Assembly: GCA_902760315.1 (NCBI GenBank)
Contig: CACWFV010000011.1
Location: 44,595-108,594 of the forward strand
Direction of reading: 5' to 3'
Length of the DNA stretch: 64,000 bases
Source of the DNA: an uncultured Bacteroidales bacterium
Lineage (GTDB): Bacteria; Bacteroidota; Bacteroidia; Bacteroidales; Bacteroidaceae
Shown one piece after another: positions 8,001-15,311 of this stretch. The notes below the pieces were generated by a model that saw only the letters and a list, made by a program, of their open reading frames with translations, did no database searches and had not been told where the DNA came from. A program made the position numbers and the translations under genes. How positions within the stretch are numbered: position 1 is the first letter of the stretch; each line of letters begins with the position of its first letter.

Positions 8001-10899
8001 GCAGTATCAGCCTTTCACCATCTACGACGAGTGTACGCTGAACGTCCACTTCAAGCCGTCGTCGTCGCCTATCGACCTGGCCATCCAGGAGCCAGTGCTC
8101 AACACCGACAACGAGAAGGGTCTGCTGGACATGAAGCTCTCGAACTTCAACCGCCAGTTCAAGAACCTGAAGAACGTCGGCGTGCAGTACCGCTTCCAGG
8201 GCAACACGCAGTGGACCGACCTGTTTACGTGGTGGGTCAATCCTACTGACACCATCGGCCGCGACACCGTGAGCAACGCCCTGCTGCCCGAAAAGGGCGA
8301 CCTGCACTACACGGTGGATATGCTGAGCAACCTCGCCTTCCCTGAGGGCGGCTACGAGTTCCGCGCCTTCACCACCACGCCCTACGGCACAGAGCTGGTC
8401 AGCGTGTACAGCGACCCCGTCGCCGTCACCAAGGACATGACACGGCCGCGCAACCTCTATACACCAGCCCCCACTAACGGCATCTTGCGCTATGGCGACC
8501 AGCTGGCCATCGAGTTCAACGAGGACATCGTGCCGGGCTATGTGGGCGACGACAACGTCATCGTCACCGCCAAGCTGAACAGCCGTCAGGTGAACCACGA
8601 CGTAGCCTACCAGATTATTCCCTTCCTCAACATGCCGAGGACGGTGAACCCCGTGTTCTTGAAGGGTGACTTCGCCATCGACTTCTGGCTGAACTGGCAC
8701 GATCCGGGCATCATCCTCCACCAGGGAGCCGGCACAGACAACTTCGCGCTGGGCATTGACGATGCCGGCCACGTGAAGGTGACCATTGCCAAGGCACAGT
8801 TTGTCAGCACAGACACCGTGCCGAAGGACGAGTGGGTGTTCTTTGCCCTGAGCTACAATGCCGCCAAGATGACGTTCGACATCCTGGCACAGTATGGCGA
8901 GACCACCGTCGACCTGTTTGAGAACGAGCCCGTGACCACACAGAACGTGCAAGTGGTGAACTACGCTACGGACAACCACCTCTACTTAGGACATATCTGG
9001 GCTGACATACACGGGCTGAGCCTCTACAACATCTGCCACGACGTACATGAGGCGGCAGCCACCAAGTATCAGGCCAAGGACAACTACATCTACGGACTGG
9101 CCAACTACTGGCCCATGGACGAGGGCCACGGCTCCATAGCCGCTGACCAGCGCCACACACACGATTTTGCCGTATATGACTCGTGGACGCTCAACAACCG
9201 CAACTACTCGCTGCGCATCAACAAGCCGGAAGGCGCCCAGGCCGACATCACACGTGTCGGCACCGGACAGGGCGACAGCTATGCCATCGAGATGTGGTAT
9301 AACAAGAGCGGCGCCAAGGACGAGGTGGTCTGGGAGACCGCCACGCCTACCGTCGACGGCGACCTGCTGGCCAGTGAGTCAAAGCTACGCCTGCGCTACG
9401 ACTCGGTGCAGAGCCTGGTGCTCGACTATGGCAAGAAGTCGATGGTCGTGGCCAGCCATGAGGACTTCCCCGACCTGCGCCGCTGGCACCATGTGGCACT
9501 GAACGTGGTGCGCGGACAGGCCGCCTCGTTCTACCTGGACGGACAGCGCACGGCCGTCATTGCCGAGCGCGACGTGCCGCCCATCGAGGGCACCACGCTC
9601 AACGTGGGACGGAACAACGAGGTGATGGCCTTCGCCGACGAGTTGCGCATCTGGCATGCCGCACTCAGCGAGAGCCGCCTGCTCAGTAACATCTACAACA
9701 CCATCGATACCGCCGACGTCTACTCGCGTGGACTGGTGGCCTACTATCCGTTCGAGAAGACGGGCGAGGAGAACGGCGTGGTGACGAAGGTGGCGACGAT
9801 GGAGAACATGGCTCCCAACCTGGCGGCAGGGTCGGCCAAGGAGATTGCCTTCGATCGGGACAATCTGTTTATCCACACGCCGCCGCTGAAGAACGCTCCC
9901 GACGAGACGCGCCTGATAGCCTCGCCGGTGGCCTCGGAGCGCAAGGTGGTCATCAACCTGACAGGTGCCGGCATCTCGCCGCGCGACATCGAGGGAACGA
10001 CGCTGAACGTCACCGTCGACCGCGTCCACGACCTGCACGGCAACACGTCGCTGCCCATCCGCTGGACGGCATACGTGCAGCAGAACACGCTGAAGTGGAC
10101 GAAGGACTCGGTGAACATCAACAAGATGTACGGCGACATCCATACCTTCGACGTCACCATCGAGAACAAGAGCGGCAATACGGAGTACTACACCTTATAT
10201 AATATGCCTCAGTGGCTCTCGCTGGTTGACAGCGAGCAAAGCGACGAGGTGGCACCACTCTCCACGAAGGTGCTTCGCTTCCAGGTGAACCCGCTGGTGC
10301 CCGTGGGCAACTATGAGGTGACCATCGGTGTGCAGGGCAACAACCAGATACTGGAGCCGCTACGCGTGGTGATGAAGGTACGTGGCGAGAAACCTAATTG
10401 GACCGTTGACCCGACGCTGTATGAGCACCAGATGAACTACATCGGACAGGTGCGCATCGGCGGCATCCTGATAGAGAACTCGGAGAGCATGGTGGCTGCC
10501 TTCATCGACGGCGAGTGCCGTGGCGTGGCATCGCCTGAGCAGGTGCGCGGCGCGGCCTACGTGACGATGACCGTCTATGGCAACGGCGACACCGATGCCG
10601 GCAAGCCCATCAGCTTCCGCATCTGGGATGCCTCGGCAGGTATCGCCTACACGGATGTCAATATTGCAGCGTTCAACGGTTCTGCCGTTGAAAGCACCTT
10701 CCAACTCAATGTCGTAAGAGGTTCGTTCGACCAGCCCGTCATTTGGACAAAGGGTACCGACGTGGAGCAGAACCTGAAGCTGAACCAGAACTGGAACTGG
10801 GTGGCTCTGGGCGTGCGTCCTGCCAACCAGCACCCGGCTGCCGCCATGGGAGGTCTTCATCAAGGACAAGGCATCAACGATGATCTTCAGCAACGGTAA
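2083..10899 (+). CDS. Giant secreted multi-domain surface protein (FN3-like, LamG-like, regulatory-like modules), main part
   Basis: Likely a cell-surface adhesin or glycan-binding protein; substrate unknown. ATG 2083 is preferred over GTG 2071 because it gives a basic start followed by a hydrophobic signal segment ending near NPAWAW. About 2938 residues in this frame. Rough order: unrecognised N-terminal region (to about 340), FN3-like beta modules (about 350-680), carboxypeptidase-regulatory-like modules (about 687 and 1025), a LamG/concanavalin-like module (about 745-890, with GFVDDVRLWQ), a long beta-rich middle, two more LamG-like modules (about 2196-2360 and 2400-2525, with FADELRIWHAAL), then C-terminal modules with NWNWVALG. 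The frame fails near 10846: dropping one base there restores the reading into the next two frames, which carry a secretion-type C-terminus. The first kilobase is visibly more AT-rich than the rest. Confidence 0.85.
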   Translation: MRKITKNRHGGFGLQVLLLMLVMLVGGGNPAWAWIYPVNTEKTLNDPGGGTCKFTGKSEWGGFYKKINNGGFGFYGFDNAAFETKLNFKVDEQKFIWEFDIRMWFFEAKCWDYDNNKFRGEVYVVTSDDVKHLIGTWSWDYTIASWIQNVWEDETWGKVVVSGDGDYDCRVTYAPSGQAVEDGVKAIVMKHSVSNDATNGATMYEVQYEKSINFNSLTADTPMPKLTVDWDTDAKLAFKATGVPDKRGKNGWRDQYYDLQLYYYNIGQQNSNASFGTTKGGFNISNVSNGKMDVAFSYWPLTTSEAAATCAYTVPVYVKYQGCSDVSYASNFIQNSVFKQPSVAHGFIKPYTRPATLDVQFDKWNKKNVVTWTPQTEAKGYDGTTEVDVACRNDGKWYVIRYDKNSPATDYKVLGTLKGDAATLQLDDADIDYDKEYKYRVIFLPSILESKYKDNLAKLPGYNRTHNNTDLWEEKTVSTKMEVPIRLSQDKTHDKAVRLIWNYSIPLNGLTWAVEYKQTGEKTWLSRTETIPVDPSQTEASTDFSGTVCDPVTYRIKTTIGGKILYSDTLSTTLPSGSYISDVTATTGTEETEVKVKWKVKNPDIINDIYYRVLRRPIGAEGPDSWTELTSSVHGTATEYEYTDTRPLAGTYYEYTVEAYGAKCGDQLMKSDAVVTPGFSQARGTITGHISFGSGTAVAGVRVNLVKSSTDDANSQPQFLSRRIDGEGAGLQWRANSEKYDNVLNGQQPLTLQLWARPQSTAAGGASQQQLVQIAGALELGVKESGGRFHLYAIDRSKGGKTVKEFTGLVFDNIDFTHVAATYNGGTWTFYVGSETLQKATMTAAATTWNAVSSTTATLPTLSIGGPAATRSQGSGFKGFVDDVRLWQRALTEAEITENYIRIQGGTESGMVLYWPFDEGLSVQRYAFDIARQDGLYQLNHPEVGVNVVPDASCPQHLKLYGMTDSEGDYIIKGVPFQQGGTNYKIVPELGIHEFAPATRTMFVSPTSLTANNIDFEDVSSFPMEGRVTYAGTNIPVEGIRLYVDGELQTKQGKVVETDANGRYLMSVPIGKHYVEASLDGHTMVAGGRFPLQDEHNFDGPVVYDFQDSTLVNFVGRVSGATKNDTLAVGFGASNNNIGVAKITLKLNSENLLFNYDGEKAGTVERPFQSDTTAIRSHAWAGKGSDAKYIYIETDSTTGEFSALLPPMKYIVKSITIPSTKDNIEFTTLPQIDLTSVKKELKDSLLLPTAAGDSVWHYYTYNTKMVKTHFAEPQLVMTQQGSEGFGEREMLKYAVSPTVTQDIKDIWTRENDGSIKYNYDYPVFARNKEYKFDVRGYEVYTNYDTGTARNDTVAMNGLVVTVANEMSNIQDVVARVIDPTQTELKDGAVVNLKRTQLRLDRDGTNTITFTTGAPNVTAPYTRHFSMTYERNNRTYSGQQLDGIVLGELTNGDNFVTAGPDHVDMVLRDPPGATGKVTWKTGSSNTKLYNSVEGAYLDEDVAVDMMWGTNISTAVGLGVAIISSTDAHQTLTVGQEGSYTWEWRDDSTFVTTTASDISSSTGMKYVGAKGDLFIGKSHNYIIGTCRKLGFHLESGGIVLGLKEAVSINDSISTDFIFSTREIEETMIPKLNDARNGLLQYADSLAAVNYKNTTENDVYLTWKKPTDSDYGQDKTYVWKPGTKGKSQDMVLYYNQSVKNWKQRLADNEQDKVEAMEARDKYFKENRSFDGGSNYVYSVRHDSIYASTYETSTKVGGKLSFQSNIFVNYAASFGMNIEADVASGYIGSSVVGDEDGNRTSYAEFEYELSDGNSGTDFSVDIYKSPRGWGDIFVLRGGQSYNPYEGEVLAEYYEPEKKHVISYGTERMEQPVIRISTDGEVGATSATLTDIPAGGTGQFTLHLTNGTTTNQTVPFTYILEIAEIFNQQGLQVLMDGVPADGRGIYIPAGETVKKVITVRQTDQSVLDYEGVTIWFESQYQPFTIYDECTLNVHFKPSSSPIDLAIQEPVLNTDNEKGLLDMKLSNFNRQFKNLKNVGVQYRFQGNTQWTDLFTWWVNPTDTIGRDTVSNALLPEKGDLHYTVDMLSNLAFPEGGYEFRAFTTTPYGTELVSVYSDPVAVTKDMTRPRNLYTPAPTNGILRYGDQLAIEFNEDIVPGYVGDDNVIVTAKLNSRQVNHDVAYQIIPFLNMPRTVNPVFLKGDFAIDFWLNWHDPGIILHQGAGTDNFALGIDDAGHVKVTIAKAQFVSTDTVPKDEWVFFALSYNAAKMTFDILAQYGETTVDLFENEPVTTQNVQVVNYATDNHLYLGHIWADIHGLSLYNICHDVHEAAATKYQAKDNYIYGLANYWPMDEGHGSIAADQRHTHDFAVYDSWTLNNRNYSLRINKPEGAQADITRVGTGQGDSYAIEMWYNKSGAKDEVVWETATPTVDGDLLASESKLRLRYDSVQSLVLDYGKKSMVVASHEDFPDLRRWHHVALNVVRGQAASFYLDGQRTAVIAERDVPPIEGTTLNVGRNNEVMAFADELRIWHAALSESRLLSNIYNTIDTADVYSRGLVAYYPFEKTGEENGVVTKVATMENMAPNLAAGSAKEIAFDRDNLFIHTPPLKNAPDETRLIASPVASERKVVINLTGAGISPRDIEGTTLNVTVDRVHDLHGNTSLPIRWTAYVQQNTLKWTKDSVNINKMYGDIHTFDVTIENKSGNTEYYTLYNMPQWLSLVDSEQSDEVAPLSTKVLRFQVNPLVPVGNYEVTIGVQGNNQILEPLRVVMKVRGEKPNWTVDPTLYEHQMNYIGQVRIGGILIENSESMVAAFIDGECRGVASPEQVRGAAYVTMTVYGNGDTDAGKPISFRIWDASAGIAYTDVNIAAFNGSAVESTFQLNVVRGSFDQPVIWTKGTDVEQNLKLNQNWNWVALGVRPANQHPAAAMGGLHQGQGINDDLQQR

Positions 10900-11401
10900 C
10901 AATTGGATGCCGGAGGATGCACAGATAAAGGCCGCCACGATGTACAAGATGAAGATCAGCCCCGTCGTGGAAGGACAGCAGATGCCTGAGCAGGTGCCCG
11001 TAACGGGTGAGCAGCTGAAGCTGAAGGAAACGCCCGTCACGCTGACACCAGGATGGAACTGGATAGGCTATACGCCACTGACGACGATGACCCTCGGCCA
11101 GGCGCTGGCTGCCGCCAACCCGCAGGTGGGCGACTGCGTGAAGTCGCAGCATGGCATCGCCTTCTACAGTCAGAACGGCTGGGAGGGTAGTCTGAAAGCC
11201 TTAGAAAGCGGACACGGCTATATGTATAACAGCACGGCCAGCAAGCTGAAGTCGTTTGTCTATCCTGACGCTACAGGCACGAACCGTGCGGCGGCAAGAA
11301 GGACGCTCCTCAATGCTGAGTCTCAGTCCGAAAGTCAGAAGACGAGACTCTTCGCGCCGCGCCTGCCGTCGGCAACTACCCCGAAAATATGTCGATGGTG
11401 A
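10880..11401 (+). pseudogene. Continuation of the giant surface protein in the +1 frame (second fragment)
   Basis: In this frame the reading WEVFIKDKASTM starts at about 10847, exactly where the previous frame stops making sense. It continues with GWNWIGYTPLTTMTLGQ, a second copy of the WNW-type module of the main part. The fragment is the middle of the same protein, not an independent gene. Coherent sequence ends around 11340 (NAESQSESQ); after that the frame encodes an unrelated Arg/Pro-rich tail. The ATG at 10880 is only the first Met in frame. It could be a real disruption, programmed, or a sequencing error. Confidence 0.75.
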
Positions 11402-11808
11402 TTGCACTGAAGGACGGTGAACAGAGCGTTGACACCTGTGAGGTGGCAGCCTACATCGGTGGCGAGTGCCGCGGCGCTACACGTGCCAACGGTGGACTCT
11501 ACTATCTCATCATCGCCGGTGAGGGCAGCGGACAGTCGATAGAGTTGCGCACCTGTATCAATGGTGAGACGGTGGTCATCGACAACACACTGACCTATAT
11601 CAGCGACGTGAACATCGGCACACCGTGGAATCCCTACGTCATCGACCTGAACGAAATGCGGACAGGTATCAGCACCATTGCTGCTGACGATGCCGACGGC
11701 GATTCAGACTGGTGGACGCTGCAGGGCTTCAAGATTGGCCGCAAGCCTACCCAGCCTGGTGTGTATATCCACCACGGCAACAAGGTCGTGATTAAGCGAG
11801 TGAAGTGA
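11389..11808 (+). pseudogene. C-terminal fragment of the giant surface protein with type IX-like sorting end
   Basis: The frame is open from 11320 and the coherent reading TLRAAPAVGNYPENMSMV begins near 11355, so the join with the previous fragment lies at about 11320-11350. It contains a module with VAAYIGGECRGATRA, similar to VAAFIDGECRGVA in the main part, and ends with LQGFKIGRK and GVYIHHGNKVVIK. This end resembles C-terminal signals of type IX-secreted proteins of Prevotella. If the two frame breaks are repaired, the whole protein is about 3240 residues. The stop codon lies within a perfect hairpin. Confidence 0.75.
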
Positions 11809-11882
11809 GAGAAAAGTCTCTCACTTCCGAGCGTGAACGAGCTCGAGCAAAGCTCAAGGTCGTAATTAAACTGAAGAAATAA
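11781..11882 (+). repeat. Degenerate direct repeat of the surface-protein gene end, period 74 bp
   Basis: CAAGGTCGTGATTAA at 11781 recurs as CAAGGTCGTAATTAA at 11855. In the second copy the reading KVVIKLKK-stop is still present but in another frame. The two 28-base copies match at 20 positions. Between them lies the 11-bp hairpin and then CCGAGCGTGAACGAGCTCGA. Confidence 0.6.
11802..11827 (+). repeat. 11-bp perfect hairpin spanning the stop codon of the surface-protein gene
   Basis: GAAGTGAGAGA (11802-11812), loop AAAG, TCTCTCACTTC (11817-11827). There is no T tract, so it is not a standard terminator; it may mark the RNA 3' end. The core GAGAAAAGTCTC recurs at 31857-31868. Confidence 0.7.
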
Positions 11883-12026
11883 TATCAATTACAACGACGT
11901 TTCCTTTCCTAAAGATGAAAAAGGGTCTGTGATATGAATGAAATGAGAATATTGATGCAAATCAATAAAACGGCGGGCATCAGGATAAATAGATGGCGGG
12001 AAGGCCGGCAAGAGGAATTTTTCCTG

Positions 12027-12034
12027 TAACTTTG
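12027..12034 (+). promoter_or_regulatory. -7 promoter element of the micropeptide gene
   Basis: TAACTTTG followed by CAGC, 70 bases before the ATG at 12104. No clear TTG at the usual distance. Confidence 0.5.
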
Positions 12035-12103
12035 CAGCTGCAATCGTGATGATTGCTCACTGTTTCATTAGGTTTATAGTTAAATTGATTTAAGGTAAAG
12101 ATT

Positions 12104-12199
12104 ATGTTATTAGATTATCAGACGACGATGTTGTTGGCCATGGTGACTATTGCCACCATCTTGAGTGTTATTACGCTGGTCAATACCGACATTCGTTAA
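12104..12199 (+). CDS. 31-residue putative membrane micropeptide
   Basis: An ATG frame of 31 codons preceded by a purine-rich TAAGGTAAAG. The product begins MLLDYQTTM, has about 20 hydrophobic residues (LLAMVTIATILSVITLV) and ends NTDIR, so it is probably a single-pass membrane peptide. It sits alone, between its own -7 element and a strong terminator 5 bases after the stop. That makes it a discrete transcription unit rather than a chance frame. I do not recognise a family; the size is like other single-helix subunits of membrane complexes, but that is only a size argument. Confidence 0.6.
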   Translation: MLLDYQTTMLLAMVTIATILSVITLVNTDIR

Positions 12200-12203
12200 T
12201 GGG

Positions 12204-12245
12204 AAAGAGCACGGAGTGAGCGATTCATACCGTGCTCTTTTTGTT
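12204..12245 (+). terminator. Intrinsic terminator of the micropeptide gene
   Basis: AAAGAGCACGG (12204-12214) pairs with CCGTGCTCTTT (12230-12240), followed by more T residues. Confidence 0.88.
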
Positions 12246-12327
12246 TACAAAACATAAAAACGAGCCTTTTATGATATATTTTACTTAATAAAAGGTAGAA
12301 AAATGCTCAAAATTCGGGAATTGTGCG

Positions 12328-12335
12328 TAACTTTG
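12328..12335 (+). promoter_or_regulatory. -7 promoter element of the DUF6242-like lipoprotein gene
   Basis: TAACTTTG followed by CACGG, about 30 bases before the start codon; the -33 side is not clear. Confidence 0.55.
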
Positions 12336-12365
12336 CACGGAATTTTGGAATAAAGACAGAATTGG

Positions 12366-13817
12366 ATGAAACAGATAAAGACAATATACCTGTTGGCCGC
12401 CATACTCGTTGGTAGTTTGGCAGCATGTACGAAAGCAGACAATACGGAGGTGACGCTCTACGACGATGCTGCCGTCGTCAGCTTTACGCTGGGTACGGTG
12501 AACCGCTACGTGGACGGCGTGAAGAGCGCGGTTGCGGGCAGCAACTATACCTTTCATATAGATCAGATAAACCGTACCATCTATAATACCGACTCATTGC
12601 CCCTGGGTACGGACGTCAGTCGCGTGGTATGCACGCTGACCACCTATGCCAACAGCAGTCCCTACCTTGTGGACGAGGACGAGACGGCCATGACCTATTA
12701 TAACGGGACGGACAGCATAGACTTTACCAATCCGCGCAAATTCCGCATCGTGTCAAGCAGTGCCATGGGATATACCGACTATACCGTCAAGGTGAACGTG
12801 CATAAGTCTGACCCTGATGCCTTTACGTGGAAGAAGATGGCCGACCTGCCGGTGATGACCGGTCTGCGCAGTCTGACCTTCGACAACCGCCTCTATGTCT
12901 TTGGCAACGAGGGAGGCACCACGAAAGCCTACTACACCACCGACGGCACGTCGTGGACAGCCGCCGAGCTGCCTGCGCTGACCCAGGCCGGCGCCTGGCA
13001 GAGTGCGGTAGCCAGCAACGACTCGCTCTACTTGCTGGACGGCACGTCGATATACCGTTCGGACGACGCACGGACGTGGGTTAAGGAGAATAACGAACTG
13101 CCGGAGGGCATCACCCTGCAGCGCCTGCTGGGTGCCAGCACCGCCGAGGTGTATGCATTGGCCACCAATGGCAGTCTGTTGACGAAATACTGCGACGACG
13201 AGTTCCCCCTCTGGGTTCAGGCCACGGATGAGACCAACTACAGCTTTGACGAGCAGCCCACACAGGATTTCGCTATGATTAGCTACCCGATGGCCTGGTC
13301 TGACAGTACGGACTGCGTGCTGTTGGCCGGCAACAAGAAGGTAGGTGACACCTGGAAGAGCCGCGTGTGGCGCCGCGCCGTAGACTATAGCGATACGGGC
13401 ATTGTCAGTTTGCTGATAGAATACCTGGAGGCACTGGACTTAGAGGCTGCTAACGCTCCGGAGTGGATACGCAAGTGGACTTACATGGACCGTGGCGACA
13501 ACACGCGCTACGAGATGCCGGTGCTGGAGAACCTGCAGATGGTATGGTACGACGGCGTGCTGCTGGCCTTTGGCGGCAAGAGTCTGAACGATACGTCGGT
13601 AGAGCCGCTGGCGACAGTCTATAAGAGCCGCGACAACGGCATCACTTGGATACCGGAGAAGAACTTTAGCGTGACGCCTGTAGACGGCGACAGCCGCTAT
13701 AATGGCGAGGCTACCGGTTTCTCGGCCAGCGTCTGCAACGGTTCCATCTGGATAGTCTTTGCAGGCACAGGCGAGGTGTGGCGTGGCCACATTAACAGAC
13801 TGGCTTGGGACGATTAA
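12366..13817 (+). CDS. DUF6242-like lipoprotein with kelch/BNR-like repeats
   Basis: 483 residues. Signal segment MKQIKTIYLLAAILVG with lipobox SLAAC (Cys about 21), so an outer-membrane-anchored lipoprotein is expected. Residues 30-150 (LYDDAAVVSFTLGTVNRY...) look like the N-terminal domain of the Bacteroidetes DUF6242 family. The rest has repeated blades with patterns such as YYTTDGTSWTAAELP, YRSDDARTWV and YKSRDNGITWIP, typical of BNR/kelch beta-propellers. Role unknown; propeller lipoproteins often bind glycans or proteins. It lies 30 bp upstream of the DUF6089 gene and may be cotranscribed with it. Confidence 0.75.
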   Translation: MKQIKTIYLLAAILVGSLAACTKADNTEVTLYDDAAVVSFTLGTVNRYVDGVKSAVAGSNYTFHIDQINRTIYNTDSLPLGTDVSRVVCTLTTYANSSPYLVDEDETAMTYYNGTDSIDFTNPRKFRIVSSSAMGYTDYTVKVNVHKSDPDAFTWKKMADLPVMTGLRSLTFDNRLYVFGNEGGTTKAYYTTDGTSWTAAELPALTQAGAWQSAVASNDSLYLLDGTSIYRSDDARTWVKENNELPEGITLQRLLGASTAEVYALATNGSLLTKYCDDEFPLWVQATDETNYSFDEQPTQDFAMISYPMAWSDSTDCVLLAGNKKVGDTWKSRVWRRAVDYSDTGIVSLLIEYLEALDLEAANAPEWIRKWTYMDRGDNTRYEMPVLENLQMVWYDGVLLAFGGKSLNDTSVEPLATVYKSRDNGITWIPEKNFSVTPVDGDSRYNGEATGFSASVCNGSIWIVFAGTGEVWRGHINRLAWDD

Positions 13818-13847
13818 ACATAAGGGATAAGCATTAAATATTAAGGA

Positions 13848-14522
13848 TTGAGAAACGTTGTTGTAGCCATCTTGGTGCTGCTGGCCGTTAGTGCTAAGGC
13901 ACAGACAGAGCCTGAATACCGGCTGGAAGTCGGTGCAGGGGTTGGTATGGTCACATACGAAGGCGACTTCAACGGTAACGTCTTCAACAACATGCAGCCC
14001 ATGTTCACGCTCTTGGCCAAGTATAAGTTCAACCCCCGCATGGCTGTGACCATGAATGCCAGTTATGGCAGCCTGAAGGGAGCCGCAAAGGACGTGACGT
14101 CGCATCTGCCCGAAGAGTGGACCGACTATTCGTTCAACACCAAGTTTGGCGATGTGGGTGTGCGGCTGGAGTGCAACTTCTGGCCCTACGGAACGGGAAT
14201 GGAGTATCGCGGAGCCCAGCGGCTTACACCTTATATATTTATAGGGCTGGGTGCTACCATCTTTAAGGCGGACCAGACCAAGGTGGCCATGAACCTGCCA
14301 CTCGGCGTAGGTGCCAAGTATAAAGTCGGCGACCGAGTGAACGTGGCTTTAGAGTGGGCCATGCACTTCTGCGGCAGTGACCACTTGGATGGTGTCACCG
14401 ATGCGCTGGACATCAAGAGCACAGGCATCTTTAAGAACACTGACTGCTATAGCCAGTTGCGGCTGTCGCTGACCTACGACCTCTGGGCAAAGTGTAAAAC
14501 CTGTCATAACGACCGTGACTAA
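13848..14522 (+). CDS. DUF6089-family outer-membrane beta-barrel protein
   Basis: 224 residues: signal peptide (VVVAILVLLAVSAKAQ) and alternating beta strands with aromatic ends. The family lies before uppS-bamA in many Bacteroidetes and is probably a small outer-membrane barrel; its function is unknown. The start is odd: the frame has a stop at 13842 and no ATG near, so TTG 13848 (only one base after AAGGA) is the only start that keeps the signal peptide. The uppS gene follows after 12 bp. Confidence 0.75.
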   Translation: MRNVVVAILVLLAVSAKAQTEPEYRLEVGAGVGMVTYEGDFNGNVFNNMQPMFTLLAKYKFNPRMAVTMNASYGSLKGAAKDVTSHLPEEWTDYSFNTKFGDVGVRLECNFWPYGTGMEYRGAQRLTPYIFIGLGATIFKADQTKVAMNLPLGVGAKYKVGDRVNVALEWAMHFCGSDHLDGVTDALDIKSTGIFKNTDCYSQLRLSLTYDLWAKCKTCHNDRD

Positions 14523-14534
14523 TAATGACGAGCT

Positions 14535-15308
14535 ATGAACTATGAATTGAAATACATCCCCCAGCACATTGCCATCATCATGGATGGCAACGGACGGTGG
14601 GCCAACGAGCGAGGCAAGGAGCGCAGCTACGGCCACCAGGCCGGCGTGGAAGCCGTGCGCCGCATCACATCAGAGTGTACCCGTCTGGGAGTGAAGTACC
14701 TGACGCTATATACGTTCTCTACCGAGAACTGGGGACGCCCGGCTGACGAGGTGGCAGCGCTGATGGGGCTGGTGCTGAGTTCGCTGGAGGACGAGATATT
14801 CATGAAGAACAACGTGCGCTTCCGCGTCATTGGCGACACCAAGCGACTGCCCGACGCCGTGCAGCAGAAACTGCGCGAGACCGAGGAACACACCGCCCAG
14901 AACGACGCCATGACCATGGTGGTGGCGCTGAGCTATTCGAGCCGTTGGGAGATTACGGAAGCCGTACGGCAGATTGTAGCCGAGGTGCGTGAGCGCTTCG
15001 ACAACCCCATGGAGGCGCTGAAGAATTTTATGGATGGCGGCATCTGGCCACAGGACATTACCGAGGAGACCATCTCCCAGCACTTGGCCACCAACTTCAT
15101 GCCCGACCCGGACCTGCTGATCCGCACGGGCGGCGAGCTGCGTATCTCCAACTACCTGCTGTGGCAGATAGCATACTCGGAGTTATACTTCTGCGACACC
15201 TACTGGCCTGACTTCGACGAGGCAGCCCTGCACAAGGCTATCGAGAGCTACCAGAAGCGCCAGCGCCGATTTGGAAAAACTGAAGAACAAGTAGAAAACG
15301 AACAATAG
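14535..15308 (+). CDS. uppS: Isoprenyl transferase (undecaprenyl diphosphate synthase)
   Basis: Condenses isopentenyl diphosphate with farnesyl diphosphate to make the C55 lipid carrier for peptidoglycan and glycan export. 257 residues, normal length. Conserved motifs: [13 protein letters not shown] with the Mg-binding Asp at about 17, [12 protein letters not shown], and [19 protein letters not shown] near residue 200. It is separated from bamA by 3 bp, so the two are surely in one operon. Confidence 0.95.
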   Translation: MNYELKYIPQHIAIIMDGNGRWANERGKERSYGHQAGVEAVRRITSECTRLGVKYLTLYTFSTENWGRPADEVAALMGLVLSSLEDEIFMKNNVRFRVIGDTKRLPDAVQQKLRETEEHTAQNDAMTMVVALSYSSRWEITEAVRQIVAEVRERFDNPMEALKNFMDGGIWPQDITEETISQHLATNFMPDPDLLIRTGGELRISNYLLWQIAYSELYFCDTYWPDFDEAALHKAIESYQKRQRRFGKTEEQVENEQ

Positions 15309-15311
15309 AAG

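Noticed and set aside
7510-8979. 489-codon open frame on the minus strand
   Set aside because: It lies wholly inside the giant surface-protein gene; its product is rich in V, H, G and R and lacks any domain. GC-rich codon bias on the other strand explains it.
11781-11882. Diversity-generating retroelement (variable and template repeat, A-biased mismatches, hairpin)
   Set aside because: The repeats are only 28 bp, and no reverse transcriptase or accessory gene is in the window.
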